Positions 1 through 7,589 of a stretch of DNA of 64,000 bases are shown piece by piece. The notes beneath the pieces are model-generated. The model did no database searches and had not been told where the DNA came from. It worked only from the letters and a program-made list of their open reading frames with translations. Location: NCBI RefSeq assembly GCF_038958875.1, contig NZ_CP152407.1, forward strand, positions 2,177,501-2,241,500, given 5' to 3'. The stretch comes from Acidovorax sp. FHTAMBA (lineage in GTDB: Bacteria > Pseudomonadota > Gammaproteobacteria > Burkholderiales > Burkholderiaceae_C). The position numbers and the translations under genes are program-made. Positions within the stretch are counted from its first letter, which is position 1; every line of letters begins with the position of its first letter.

Positions 1-605
1 GCGCCCAGGCCCTGAACCACGGCATGGTGCTGGTGCACGAACTGCCAGGCAATGTGCTGCTGCTGGGCGAAATGGGAATTGGCAACACCTCGGTCGCCTC
101 GCTGCTGCTGGCGCGCGTGTGCGGCCTGCCCATTGCCGAATGCACCGGCGCCGGCACCGGGCTGGACGCCGCGGGGATAGCGCGCAAGCGCACCGTGCTG
201 CAGCAGGCGCTCGACGCCAACGCCGACGCCACCGCACCGCTCGCCGCCCTGGCCGCGCTCGGCGGCTACGAAGTCGCCGCCATGGTCGGCGCCGTGCTGC
301 AGGCCGCCGCCGAGCGCCGCGTGATCGTGGTGGACGGCTTCATCACCAGCGCCGCCGTGCTCGTGGCCAGCCGCCTGCAGCCCCATGTGCTGCAGCGCTG
401 CGTGTTCGCCCACCGCTCGGGCGAACGCGGCCACCAGCTCATGCTGGCGCAAATGCAGGCCGAGCCTTTGCTTCAACTCGACCTGCGCCTGGGCGAAGGC
501 TCGGGTGCTGCGCTCGCGTGGCCTCTCCTGCAATCGGCCTGCGCCATCCTGCGCGAGATGGCGAGCTTTGAGTCGGCCGGGGTGTCGGGTCAGGCCGCTG
601 TGTGA
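1..605 (+). CDS. cobT: CobT, nicotinate-nucleotide-dimethylbenzimidazole phosphoribosyltransferase (5' end outside window)
   Basis: CobT activates the lower ligand of cobalamin by moving the phosphoribosyl group of nicotinate mononucleotide onto 5,6-dimethylbenzimidazole, in the cytoplasmic nucleotide-loop assembly pathway. The reading frame is open from the first base, so an ATG at 24 is internal and the true start lies upstream. The visible part holds the family signature GEMGIGNTS followed by a glycine-rich ECTGAGTGLD segment, then a region rich in Ala and Leu up to the TGA at 603-605. About 200 C-terminal residues are present of the usual roughly 350. No other cobalamin gene is visible downstream, so this is probably the last gene of a cob operon. 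Confidence 0.93.
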   Translation, partial: AQALNHGMVLVHELPGNVLLLGEMGIGNTSVASLLLARVCGLPIAECTGAGTGLDAAGIARKRTVLQQALDANADATAPLAALAALGGYEVAAMVGAVLQAAAERRVIVVDGFITSAAVLVASRLQPHVLQRCVFAHRSGERGHQLMLAQMQAEPLLQLDLRLGEGSGAALAWPLLQSACAILREMASFESAGVSGQAAV

Positions 606-620
606 TGCTTTGCCGGTCGC

Positions 621-680
621 TACCAAATCAATAGCTTCTTGCGCTGGATGAACAAGCGCTGGAAGATAATTTGGCTGATA
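621..680. repeat. Dispersed inverted repeat, copy A
   Basis: An imperfect inverted repeat lies between cobT and the restriction-methylation gene. The left arm holds CCAAATCAATAGCTTCTTGC and the right arm AAGCGCTGGAAGATAATTTG. It belongs to a family found ten times in this window, with a core of ATAGCT, GCGCTT, a short loop, AAGCGC and AGCTAT. Its function is unknown; the arms could fold into a hairpin in RNA. Confidence 0.8.
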
Positions 681-764
681 TTTGGTGGAGCGTGACTACA
701 CGGCGAAAATGGTTCCCCCTACGGTTCCTGCATCCCGGCACCCCATTCATTCGCAAAGCCCCCT

Positions 765-2363
765 GTGAGCCTTTACACCCAATTGCAAGCCGCCAAGAGC
801 GAAGAAGACGTCAAAGACGCATACATCAAGGCCCTGGGACTCAAGGGCTACACCAAGGGTTTGATCGACATCCAAACCAAAGAGATTTGGTTCGAGGCCA
901 AGGACACCGGCAAGTACTCCAGCTATGCCATGTTCACGCAACTGCTGCATTACGTGCAGGTAGCGTTGAACAAGGGCGAATCGGTTCCGCCCTTCCTGGC
1001 GGTCATCGACACCGAAAAAGCGGCGCTGATGAAAAGCACCGATGTGTTGCCGTTTCTGGCCAAGAAAACCGTCAAATGGGGCAAGTCGGCCAGCCAGTAC
1101 ACCCAGGAGGCACTGGACGCCATATCGGCCCACATTGGTACGCACTTCGTGTCGTTCAAGATTTCCACGCACGAAGACGAATTCATTAGCACTGTCCGTG
1201 CAGCCATCAAGAGCGGCGACATTATCCGCACCCAGATTACCCCTGACAACCTGAAGCAGGTGTTCGATAAATGGGTGGCCATGATTGGCCGCGAGATTGC
1301 CGGCGTGGACGAAGAAAAATACGCCCTGCTGTTCTTTGCGGACATCATGCACGACGGCACCGTGTCCACCCACGCCAACCTGCCCGCCGAACTGCTGCAC
1401 AAAAACGGCGCGCCCGTGTTCAGTCTGGGCGGCAAGATGCTCGAGCTGGGCAACAAGGAAGGCTATCGGCGCTTCTGGGCTATCTACCACCGCCCGCCCA
1501 AGAGCGAGTACCGCGACTACCTGCTGGAGCGCCGCGACAGCCTCATCCCGCTGGACGAACGTAGCTTCAAAGGCGCGTATTACACGCCGCTGCACGTGGT
1601 GGACAAGGCCTATGACAAACTGACCGAAACCCTCGGCAAGAACTGGCAGCGCGAATACATCGTGTGGGATATGTGCTGCGGCGTGGGCAACCTGGAGGTC
1701 AAGCACAGCAACCCGCGCAACGTCTACATGAGCACGCTGGACCAGGCCGATGTGGACGTGATGAAAGCCACCAAGACCTGTGTGGCAGCGCACCGGTTTC
1801 AGTACGACTACCTGAATGACGACATCACCGACGACGGCAAGATCGACTACAGCCTGAGCAATAAGGTGCCGCAAGGGCTGCGCGATGCGATTGCGGCGGG
1901 GAAAAGAATATTGGTGCTGATCAATCCGCCGTACGCAGCCGCGACCAATCGGGGAAACACCGCGCAGGTTGGCGACGCTGAGTACAAATCAGGCGTGGCA
2001 GATACCAAGTTTGCCGCAACGGCTATGGCGGACTATGGCAGGGCCAGCAATGAGTTGTTCACTCAATTTGTGGCACGAATTGCCCATGAAATTCCAACGG
2101 CTACGCTGGCGATGTTCAGTACATTGAAGTACATCAATGCCCCTGACTTTGAGATATTCCGCCAAAAGTGGGGTGCAACCTATCGGGGCGGCTTTGTTGT
2201 GCATAACCAAGCGTTCGATGGCTTGAAAGGGAAGTTTCCTATCGGCTTTTTGATATGGCAAACCAATCAGGGTTCGAGTTCACGAATCACCGAAGTGGTT
2301 GCTGAGGCTCTCGACAAAGAAGCGCGAGCGATTGGAGAGAAGAAATTCTTCAACATCCCATAA
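765..2363 (+). CDS. Type IIG-like restriction-methylation protein, N-terminal and catalytic part (cut by in-frame stop)
   Basis: This is probably the nuclease and adenine-methyltransferase portion of a combined restriction-modification enzyme. The start is GTG at 765. Near the N-terminus, D35 followed by FEAK (E44, K46) resembles a PD-(D/E)xK nuclease centre. GAYYTP (residues 270-275) and WDMCCGVGNLE (301-311) fit the AdoMet-binding motifs of gamma-class N6-adenine methyltransferases, and NPPY (387-390) is the catalytic motif IV. The frame ends at TAA 2361-2363, but the same frame stays open right after it (2364-3161), so the gene looks interrupted by one nonsense codon. Local GC is lower than in the flanking genes, which fits acquisition by transfer. 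A solitary methyltransferase or another phage-defence nuclease is possible. Confidence 0.75.
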   Translation: MSLYTQLQAAKSEEDVKDAYIKALGLKGYTKGLIDIQTKEIWFEAKDTGKYSSYAMFTQLLHYVQVALNKGESVPPFLAVIDTEKAALMKSTDVLPFLAKKTVKWGKSASQYTQEALDAISAHIGTHFVSFKISTHEDEFISTVRAAIKSGDIIRTQITPDNLKQVFDKWVAMIGREIAGVDEEKYALLFFADIMHDGTVSTHANLPAELLHKNGAPVFSLGGKMLELGNKEGYRRFWAIYHRPPKSEYRDYLLERRDSLIPLDERSFKGAYYTPLHVVDKAYDKLTETLGKNWQREYIVWDMCCGVGNLEVKHSNPRNVYMSTLDQADVDVMKATKTCVAAHRFQYDYLNDDITDDGKIDYSLSNKVPQGLRDAIAAGKRILVLINPPYAAATNRGNTAQVGDAEYKSGVADTKFAATAMADYGRASNELFTQFVARIAHEIPTATLAMFSTLKYINAPDFEIFRQKWGATYRGGFVVHNQAFDGLKGKFPIGFLIWQTNQGSSSRITEVVAEALDKEARAIGEKKFFNIP

Positions 2364-3161
2364 TCGCAATACTTGAGCGCGTGGATAGTTCGACCCAAAA
2401 CCAATGACATCAACGTCATACCGTTAAAAAATGCCGTCACACCCGCGACGGCCACCAAAGATTTGAGGGGAACCAAGTGGGCTGAAGGCGCAATTGCCTG
2501 CATGGATTGCGCGGGCAATGACTTGCAGCACGCCGAACAGCACACGGTCATTTTTTCATCCGGTTATGGAAGCGCCGGAGGATTCCTGATCACAGACAAA
2601 AATCTATGGCAATCCGCGATTGTGTTCGCGGTCCGCCGTCTGATAGTTCCAACATGGCTCAATGACCGCGACCAGTTCTTGCGACCCACAGCACCACTCA
2701 CGGATGAGTTCAAGAACGATTGCCTGATCTGGATGCTGTTCAACCGCTCCAATCGCACCGCCAGCGCCAACGGTCTTGAATGGAACGGCAAGCAGTGGTC
2801 ACTGGTCAACCATTTCATCCCTTTCACCGAAACCGAGGTCGGCGCGCCTGATCGCTTCGAGTCCGACTTCATGGTGCAGTATCTGGCCGACAAAACCTTG
2901 TCGCCTGAGGCGCAAGCCGTGCTGGATGCGGGGCGCACACTGTGGCAAATCTACTTTGCCCATACCGATCCGCGTTCCGTACGCGACGAGTACAAGCTCA
3001 ACCGCCCTGACGTGGGCTGGTACCAGATCCGCAACGCTCTCAAGGCGCGTAATGCCACTGGTGATACGGTGCCAGTGGCCTTTGGCCCGCTGGAGCAGGT
3101 CTATCAAGCCCTTACAGAAAAGCTGCAGCCGCAGGTTTTTAGCCTGGGATTCTTACGCTGA
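2364..3161 (+). pseudogene. C-terminal fragment of the same restriction-methylation gene
   Basis: This stretch continues in the same frame as the preceding gene, with one TAA codon between them. A TTG at 2373 could restart translation, but no Shine-Dalgarno-like sequence precedes it. The 262-residue product has no catalytic motif that I recognise. Its place after motif IV suggests the target-recognition and C-terminal part of a type IIG enzyme. If the TAA was once CAA (glutamine), a single C-to-T change would explain the split. The alternative is a genuine two-subunit arrangement. Confidence 0.6.
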
Positions 3162-3162
3162 T

Positions 3163-3222
3163 TGCTCCTAAAAACATAGCTTCGGGCGCTTATTGGGCAA
3201 TCGCTGAAAGCCATTCGTTCAA
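3163..3222. repeat. Dispersed inverted repeat, copy B (degenerate)
   Basis: A diverged copy of the repeat family begins directly after the stop codon at 3161. It keeps AACATAGCTTC, GGGCGCTTATTGGG and CGCTGAAAGCC, but the right arm has drifted. It may act as a hairpin behind the interrupted restriction gene. Confidence 0.6.
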
Positions 3223-3272
3223 TTATTCAAAACCGTTCGGAACGGGCAGACGGTCGTCAAGCTCGATCGGAT

Positions 3273-3286
3273 ATACCCCGGGGTAT
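3273..3286. other. Perfect 14-bp palindrome ATACCCCGGGGTAT
   Basis: A perfect palindrome sits exactly at the 3' end of the diguanylate cyclase gene, whose stop codon is 3286-3288 on the minus strand. It has no T-run and a very short possible loop, so a protein-binding site is as likely as a terminator. Confidence 0.5.
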
Positions 3287-4419
3287 CAAGCCTCGACGGT
3301 CTGATTGCGACCCTCTGCCTTGGCGCGGTAGAGCGCGGCGTCGGCACGGGATAGCATGGCGTCCAGGGTCTCCTGGGGCCCGGTCCAGCTGGTGAGGCCG
3401 ATGCTCACCTGGCAGTCGAGAGGGTGGCCTGAGGCGAGCGTGACGTGGATGCGCTGGGCCACACCCACGGCCGCAGCCGTGTCTGCGCCAGGCAGAAGCA
3501 CCAAGAACTCCTCACCCCCGTAGCGCCCCAGCCGGTCGGCACGGCGCAGCACCTGGCGGGTGCGTTCGGCAAAGTGCACCAGTACGGCATCGCCGTGCTG
3601 GTGGCCATGCGTGTCGTTCACGGCCTTGAAGTTGTCCAGGTCCAGCATCATGATGGAGGGGCCATTGCCATAGCGCTGGGCGCGCTCCAGTTCATCCTCG
3701 CAGCGCTGCAGCAATGCGCGGCGGTTCAGGGCCTGTGTCAGCGAGTCGTAGGTGGCCAGGTGCTCCAGTTCGGTGCGCAAGCGGTCGGTGGCCATCAGCA
3801 CCGCGCCGATCGACAGCATCAGCACCGTGAGCACGTAGGCGCCCACATAGAGGGTCTGGAACACCGAGGCTTCCATCAGGCCACTGCCCGCCTTCCCGGC
3901 CACGATGGAGCCGAGCCGGACAGCCAGCACGAGCATGTGCAGCGCCAGCACCACTTCGACCAGCCGCACGGGAAAGTTGCGGCCCCCGTGGCGCAGCATG
4001 AAGCGCAGCTGCACGGCATACAGCACGCCCATCAACAGGGTGAAAAACCCCACGCGCGCGGGGTAGTTGGGGGCCCAGTACGTGAGGTAGATGAACACCA
4101 CGGTGCTGCCCGCCATCACCCAGTTCCAGGTGCGCCAGGTGGGGGGCTGCCCCAGGAACTGCCGTGTACCCATGTAGTAGGTCACGTTGCCCAGCACCAG
4201 CAGCTGGTTGGCCAGCACCAGGCCCAGCCAGTCGGGGATGGCGCCGCGCATGCCGAACAGCAAGGTGGAGCCCAGCCAGATCAGGGGCGCTGCCGCCCAG
4301 CCGCCCACGCCCCGGATGCTGGGCGGGTAGTGTCGCCGCATGAACAGCAGCACCATGGCCATGACGGCGGACATGAAGCCCCCCAGGGCAATCATGGAAC
4401 GCGGGTCGAGGTTCGTCAT
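3286..4419 (-). CDS. Membrane-anchored diguanylate cyclase (GGDEF)
   Basis: This enzyme probably makes cyclic di-GMP from two GTP at the inner membrane. Roughly the first 200 of 377 residues are strongly hydrophobic, with about six membrane segments, and form the sensor part. The C-terminal half is a GGDEF domain: the active-site loop reads GRYGGEEF, which is GGEEF and a functional variant, and a conserved DLDNFKAVNDTHGH segment lies before it. No EAL domain is present. The gene stands alone. The start used is the ATG at 4419; another in-frame Met lies eight codons in. The input signal is unknown. Confidence 0.9.
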   Translation of the reverse strand: MTNLDPRSMIALGGFMSAVMAMVLLFMRRHYPPSIRGVGGWAAAPLIWLGSTLLFGMRGAIPDWLGLVLANQLLVLGNVTYYMGTRQFLGQPPTWRTWNWVMAGSTVVFIYLTYWAPNYPARVGFFTLLMGVLYAVQLRFMLRHGGRNFPVRLVEVVLALHMLVLAVRLGSIVAGKAGSGLMEASVFQTLYVGAYVLTVLMLSIGAVLMATDRLRTELEHLATYDSLTQALNRRALLQRCEDELERAQRYGNGPSIMMLDLDNFKAVNDTHGHQHGDAVLVHFAERTRQVLRRADRLGRYGGEEFLVLLPGADTAAAVGVAQRIHVTLASGHPLDCQVSIGLTSWTGPQETLDAMLSRADAALYRAKAEGRNQTVEA

Positions 4420-4550
4420 CCAGTGGTGCGGGCTTGGGGGATAAAGGCGTAAAAAAATGTTTCTACGCGGCGCTCAGTATAGCCACGGCCCGCTGCGGCG
4501 GAAGGCCTTGGGTGACGCTGGTGTGGGGCGGTGGTTACGGCCAGATTTTC

Positions 4551-4612
4551 AAGCATTTTTGGCCGCTGGCGCTTTGTGGTAAAGCGCTGACAGCTATTAA
4601 AAATATAGCTAA
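4551..4612. repeat. Dispersed inverted repeat, copy C
   Basis: This is a well-preserved copy between the diguanylate cyclase and endonuclease III genes. The left arm reads ATTTTTGGCCGCTGGCGCTT, the loop is short, and the right arm reads AAAGCGCTGACAGCTATTAA. The arms pair over GCGCTTT/AAAGCGC. It fills much of the 200-base gap (4420-4622), in which I see no gene. Confidence 0.8.
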
Positions 4613-4622
4613 TGGGCCGAGA

Positions 4623-5261
4623 TCAGGGCGCCGGCGTTTTGGGCCGGTAGTCGCAATACGGGCTCACCGCGCATTCCCAGCAGCGCGGCTTGCGCGCCTG
4701 GCACACGTAGCGGCCGTGCAGGATGAGCCAGTGGTGTGAATCCACGGCGTATTCCGCAGGAACACGCTTCATCAGCTGCATTTCCACCGCCAAAGGGTTC
4801 TTGCCGGGCGCCAGGCCGGTGCGGTTGCTCACGCGAAATATGTGTGTGTCCACCGCCATGGTGGGCTGGCCAAAGGCCACGTTCAGCACCACGTTGGCGG
4901 TCTTGCGGCCCACGCCGGGCAGGGCTTCCAGTGCTTCGCGGGTGCGGGGCACCACGCCGGCGTGGCTCTCCACCAGAATGCGGCAGGTTTCCATGAGGTG
5001 CCGCGCCTTGCTCTTGTACAGGCCGATGGTCTTGATGTAGCCCTCCAGCCGTTCCAGTCCCAGGTCGACAATGGCCTGCGGCGTGCCCGCCACCGGGAAC
5101 AGCCGACGCGTGGCCTTGTTCACGCCCACGTCGGTGGCCTGGGCCGACAGCAGCACAGCGGCCAGCAGCTCGAACACCGTGGTGTATTCCAGCTCCGTAT
5201 TGGGCAGGGGGTTGGCCGCCTTCAGGGTGGCAAAAAAGGGTTCAATCTGCGCGGTCTTCAT
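4623..5261 (-). CDS. nth: Endonuclease III
   Basis: This is a base-excision repair DNA glycosylase and AP lyase that removes oxidised pyrimidines. The 212-residue product has the helix-hairpin-helix LPGVGRKTANVV with the catalytic lysine, the VDTH motif with the catalytic aspartate, and a C-terminal [4Fe-4S] loop with cysteines spaced C-x6-C-x2-C-x5-C. I place the start at ATG 5261 (MKTAQIEPFF), which gives the normal family length. The open frame continues 52 codons upstream, but that part is a low-complexity Ala/Cys/Arg run partly encoded by a 12-bp tandem repeat and does not look like protein. Confidence 0.95.
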   Translation of the reverse strand: MKTAQIEPFFATLKAANPLPNTELEYTTVFELLAAVLLSAQATDVGVNKATRRLFPVAGTPQAIVDLGLERLEGYIKTIGLYKSKARHLMETCRILVESHAGVVPRTREALEALPGVGRKTANVVLNVAFGQPTMAVDTHIFRVSNRTGLAPGKNPLAVEMQLMKRVPAEYAVDSHHWLILHGRYVCQARKPRCWECAVSPYCDYRPKTPAP

Positions 5262-5351
5262 CGGTGGGTTGGGTGGGGGTGGGGAGTCGAAGGGCGTGCG
5301 GTGGCAAGGGGTGCGCTGTTCAGCCGCTGCGCTGCAACGGCGGCGCCTGCA

Positions 5352-5387
5352 ACAGGCCGACGCACAGGCCGACGCACAGGCCGACGC
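5352..5387. repeat. Tandem repeat, three copies of ACAGGCCGACGC
   Basis: Three perfect 12-base units stand head to tail in the gap between endonuclease III and the divergent aminotransferase gene. The unit length is a multiple of three, but no convincing gene covers it. It is a possible variable-number locus. Confidence 0.85.
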
Positions 5388-5461
5388 AGTGTAAGCCGCA
5401 GGAAACCTGCTCGCCAATTGGCGACAATGCGTGATCTTTCGCCAACCACCCTGTCCACGCC

Positions 5462-6652
5462 ATGCAATTTGCCGACCGCCTGAACAACGTAGAAACCTCC
5501 GCCATCCGCGAGCTCTTCAAGCTGCTGGGCAAGCCCGGCATCATCAGCTTTGCGGGTGGCTTCCCCGACAGCGCGATGTTCGACGTGGAAGGCATCCGCG
5601 CCGCCAGCAATGCCGCTCTGACCGAAGAGCCCGGCGCTGCGCTGCAATACGGTGCGACCGAGGGCTACAACCCGCTGCGCGAGCAACTGGCAGCCTTCAT
5701 GACAGCCAAGGGCGCCAAAGATGTGGTGGCCGACAACCTGATCGTGACCACCGGCAGCCAGCAGGCGCTGGACCTGCTGGGCAAGACGCTCATCAGCCCC
5801 GGCGACAAGGTGATCGTGGAAGGCCCCACCTTCCTGGCCACCATCCAGTGCTTTCGCCTCTACGGTGCCGAACTCATCAGTGCGCCCATCGATGGCAACG
5901 GTGTGAAAACCGACGAGCTGGAAAAACTCATCGCCGAGCACAAGCCCAAGTTCGTCTACCTGATCCCCACCTTCGGCAACCCCAGCGGCGCCATGCTGAG
6001 CCTGGAACGCCGCAAGGCCGTGCTGGAGATGGCCGTCAAGCACAACACCCTGATCGTCGAGGACGACCCCTACGGCGACCTGTACTTTGGCGACGCGCCA
6101 CCTCCCAGCCTGCTGAACCTGTCGGCCACCGTGCCGGGTAGCCGTGAGCTGCTGGTGCACTGCGGCAGTTTGAGCAAGGTGCTGTCGCCCGGCCTGCGCG
6201 TGGGCTGGATGATTGCCCCGGCCGAGCTGCTGGCCAAGGCCACCATGTGCAAGCAGTTCAGCGATGCGCACACCAGCACCTTTGCGCAGGCCACGGCCGC
6301 GCAGTACCTCAAGGCAGGTCGCATGCCCGCCACGCTGGCCCACGTGCGCAAGGTGTACGCCGAACGCGCCCAGGCCATGGGCGACGCGCTGCGGAACGAC
6401 CTGGGCGACGCCATCGAATTTGTGCAGCCCCAGGGCGGCCTGTTTGTGTGGGCGCGGCTCACCGGTGCGGGCGGCAAGGTGGCCGACGGCAACGTGCTGG
6501 CCAAGCGCGCTATTGAAAAGGGCGTGGCCTTTGTGCCCGGCACGCCGTTCTTCTGCGCCAACCCTGACCACGCCACCTTCCGCCTGTCGTTTGCCACGGC
6601 CGATGTGGACAAGATCCGCGAAGGCGTGGCGCGCCTGGGTCAGGCCATCTGA
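5462..6652 (+). CDS. PLP-dependent aminotransferase, class I (2-aminoadipate/LysN-like)
   Basis: This is a fold-type I transaminase of 396 residues. The PLP lysine lies in the motif CGSLSKVLSPGLRVGW (S-x-SK-x3-PG-x-R-x-G), and LQYGATEGYNPLRE and PTFGNPSGAML are typical of the aminoadipate and MocR-related aminotransferase group. It lacks the N-terminal GntR domain of MocR regulators, so it is an enzyme. The substrate is not settled by the sequence; 2-oxoadipate, aromatic or branched-chain 2-oxo acids are plausible. slyX follows after 7 bases and is probably cotranscribed. Confidence 0.88.
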   Translation: MQFADRLNNVETSAIRELFKLLGKPGIISFAGGFPDSAMFDVEGIRAASNAALTEEPGAALQYGATEGYNPLREQLAAFMTAKGAKDVVADNLIVTTGSQQALDLLGKTLISPGDKVIVEGPTFLATIQCFRLYGAELISAPIDGNGVKTDELEKLIAEHKPKFVYLIPTFGNPSGAMLSLERRKAVLEMAVKHNTLIVEDDPYGDLYFGDAPPPSLLNLSATVPGSRELLVHCGSLSKVLSPGLRVGWMIAPAELLAKATMCKQFSDAHTSTFAQATAAQYLKAGRMPATLAHVRKVYAERAQAMGDALRNDLGDAIEFVQPQGGLFVWARLTGAGGKVADGNVLAKRAIEKGVAFVPGTPFFCANPDHATFRLSFATADVDKIREGVARLGQAI

Positions 6653-6659
6653 AAAGTCG

Positions 6660-6887
6660 ATGTCTGACACCAACGATCTCGCCAACGTTCTCCAGCGCCT
6701 GGAAAGCCTGGAGATCAAGGCCAGCTTTACCGAAGACCTGCTGGACCAGCTGAACATGACCATCTACCAGCAGCAGCAACTGATCGACCGGTTGACGCAC
6801 GAGGTCATCCAGCTGCGCCAGCAGGCGCCCGAAGGTGGCTCCAATGGCCCGCGCAACCTGCGCGACGAGCTGCCGCCGCACTACTGA
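6660..6887 (+). CDS. slyX: SlyX-family small coiled-coil protein
   Basis: The 75-residue protein of unknown biochemical function is recognised by a heptad-rich N-terminal part (LQRLESLEIKASFTEDLLDQ, then LNMTIYQQQQ) and the conserved C-terminal ending LPPHY. It starts at ATG 6660, seven bases after the aminotransferase stop. The family is widespread in proteobacteria. In other species it is named for its place next to slyD, a context not seen here. Confidence 0.88.
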   Translation: MSDTNDLANVLQRLESLEIKASFTEDLLDQLNMTIYQQQQLIDRLTHEVIQLRQQAPEGGSNGPRNLRDELPPHY

Positions 6888-6901
6888 TCTGATTTTTCGA
6901 T

Positions 6902-7534
6902 CTAAGCCTTCACAGCCCGCCAGGCTGCGTCCGCCAGCTCTGCACGATAGGTGGTAGGCGAGGGCAGTCCGCCCAAGGCAGCGTTGCCCGACAGCCAGGC
7001 CCTGCAATAGCTCTGCACGGGCCCCATCACCAGCGAGGGCATCAGCTCGCAAGGAAGGTTGCGCAGCGCGCCGGACTGCCGGTGCGGCTCAAACCAGGCC
7101 ACCAGGGCCTGGTTGCGGCGCCGCGCGGCCTCGGCAAGGTCGGGCGTGCGTGGGCCGGCTGCCACGGCGCCCCGGGCCTGGAACAGAAAACGCGCCCGCT
7201 CGGGCTGCGCCACCACCCAGTCGAGATAGCCCGTGACCAGGGCCAACACGCCCGCCTCCACGCTCTGGGCGGCATCGAGCTGCGCCTGCACGCTGCGCGA
7301 CTGGTCGTGAAAGATGTCGAAGTACAACGCCGCCACGATGCCGTCGCGGTTGCCAAAGTGGTGATAAATGCTGCCCACGCTGGCCCCGCAGCGCGCACGC
7401 ACGCCGTCGATGGTGACCGCATCCACGCCGCCCTCGGCCGCGCAGGCCAGGGCGGCGTTCAGGATGTCCTGGCGGCGGTCGGTGGGTGCTTCGGCAGGGG
7501 ATGAGCTGGGGGGCGGGGAAATGCGGCTTGCCAT
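6902..7534 (-). CDS. TetR-family transcriptional regulator
   Basis: A 210-residue one-component regulator with an N-terminal helix-turn-helix: ILNAALACAAEGGVDAVTID, then a recognition-helix region containing ASVGSIYHHFGNRDGI. The C-terminal ligand domain is not diagnostic. It is divergent from the old-yellow-enzyme gene across a 55-base gap that contains three evenly spaced TTCTAG elements, so it very probably represses itself and that reductase. The inducer is unknown; an unsaturated acyl-CoA or enone substrate of the reductase would be a reasonable guess. Confidence 0.9.
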   Translation of the reverse strand: MASRISPPPSSSPAEAPTDRRQDILNAALACAAEGGVDAVTIDGVRARCGASVGSIYHHFGNRDGIVAALYFDIFHDQSRSVQAQLDAAQSVEAGVLALVTGYLDWVVAQPERARFLFQARGAVAAGPRTPDLAEAARRRNQALVAWFEPHRQSGALRNLPCELMPSLVMGPVQSYCRAWLSGNAALGGLPSPTTYRAELADAAWRAVKA

Positions 7535-7543
7535 GGAACTGGA

Positions 7544-7575
7544 TTCTAGAATAAAGTTCTAGAAAATACTTCTAG
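7544..7575. promoter_or_regulatory. Putative TetR operator: three TTCTAG elements at 13-base spacing
   Basis: TTCTAGAA occurs at 7544-7551 and 7557-7564, and TTCTAG again at 7570-7575. The three elements have an exact 13-base period, and each full element is itself palindromic. The array fills the gap between the divergent TetR and reductase genes, where both promoters must lie. Tandem palindromes at a fixed period suggest two TetR dimers bound side by side. Confidence 0.65.
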
Positions 7576-7589
7576 TCCGCGATCCTTCC

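Noticed and set aside
747..1874. Long minus-strand open frame opposite the methyltransferase gene
   Set aside because: It lacks any domain, is rich in His/Val/Gly as typical of antisense frames in GC-rich genes, and lies fully over a gene with clear motifs.
5262..5417. N-terminal extension of endonuclease III
   Set aside because: The 52 extra residues are low-complexity and partly from a 12-base tandem repeat; the family starts at Met 5261.
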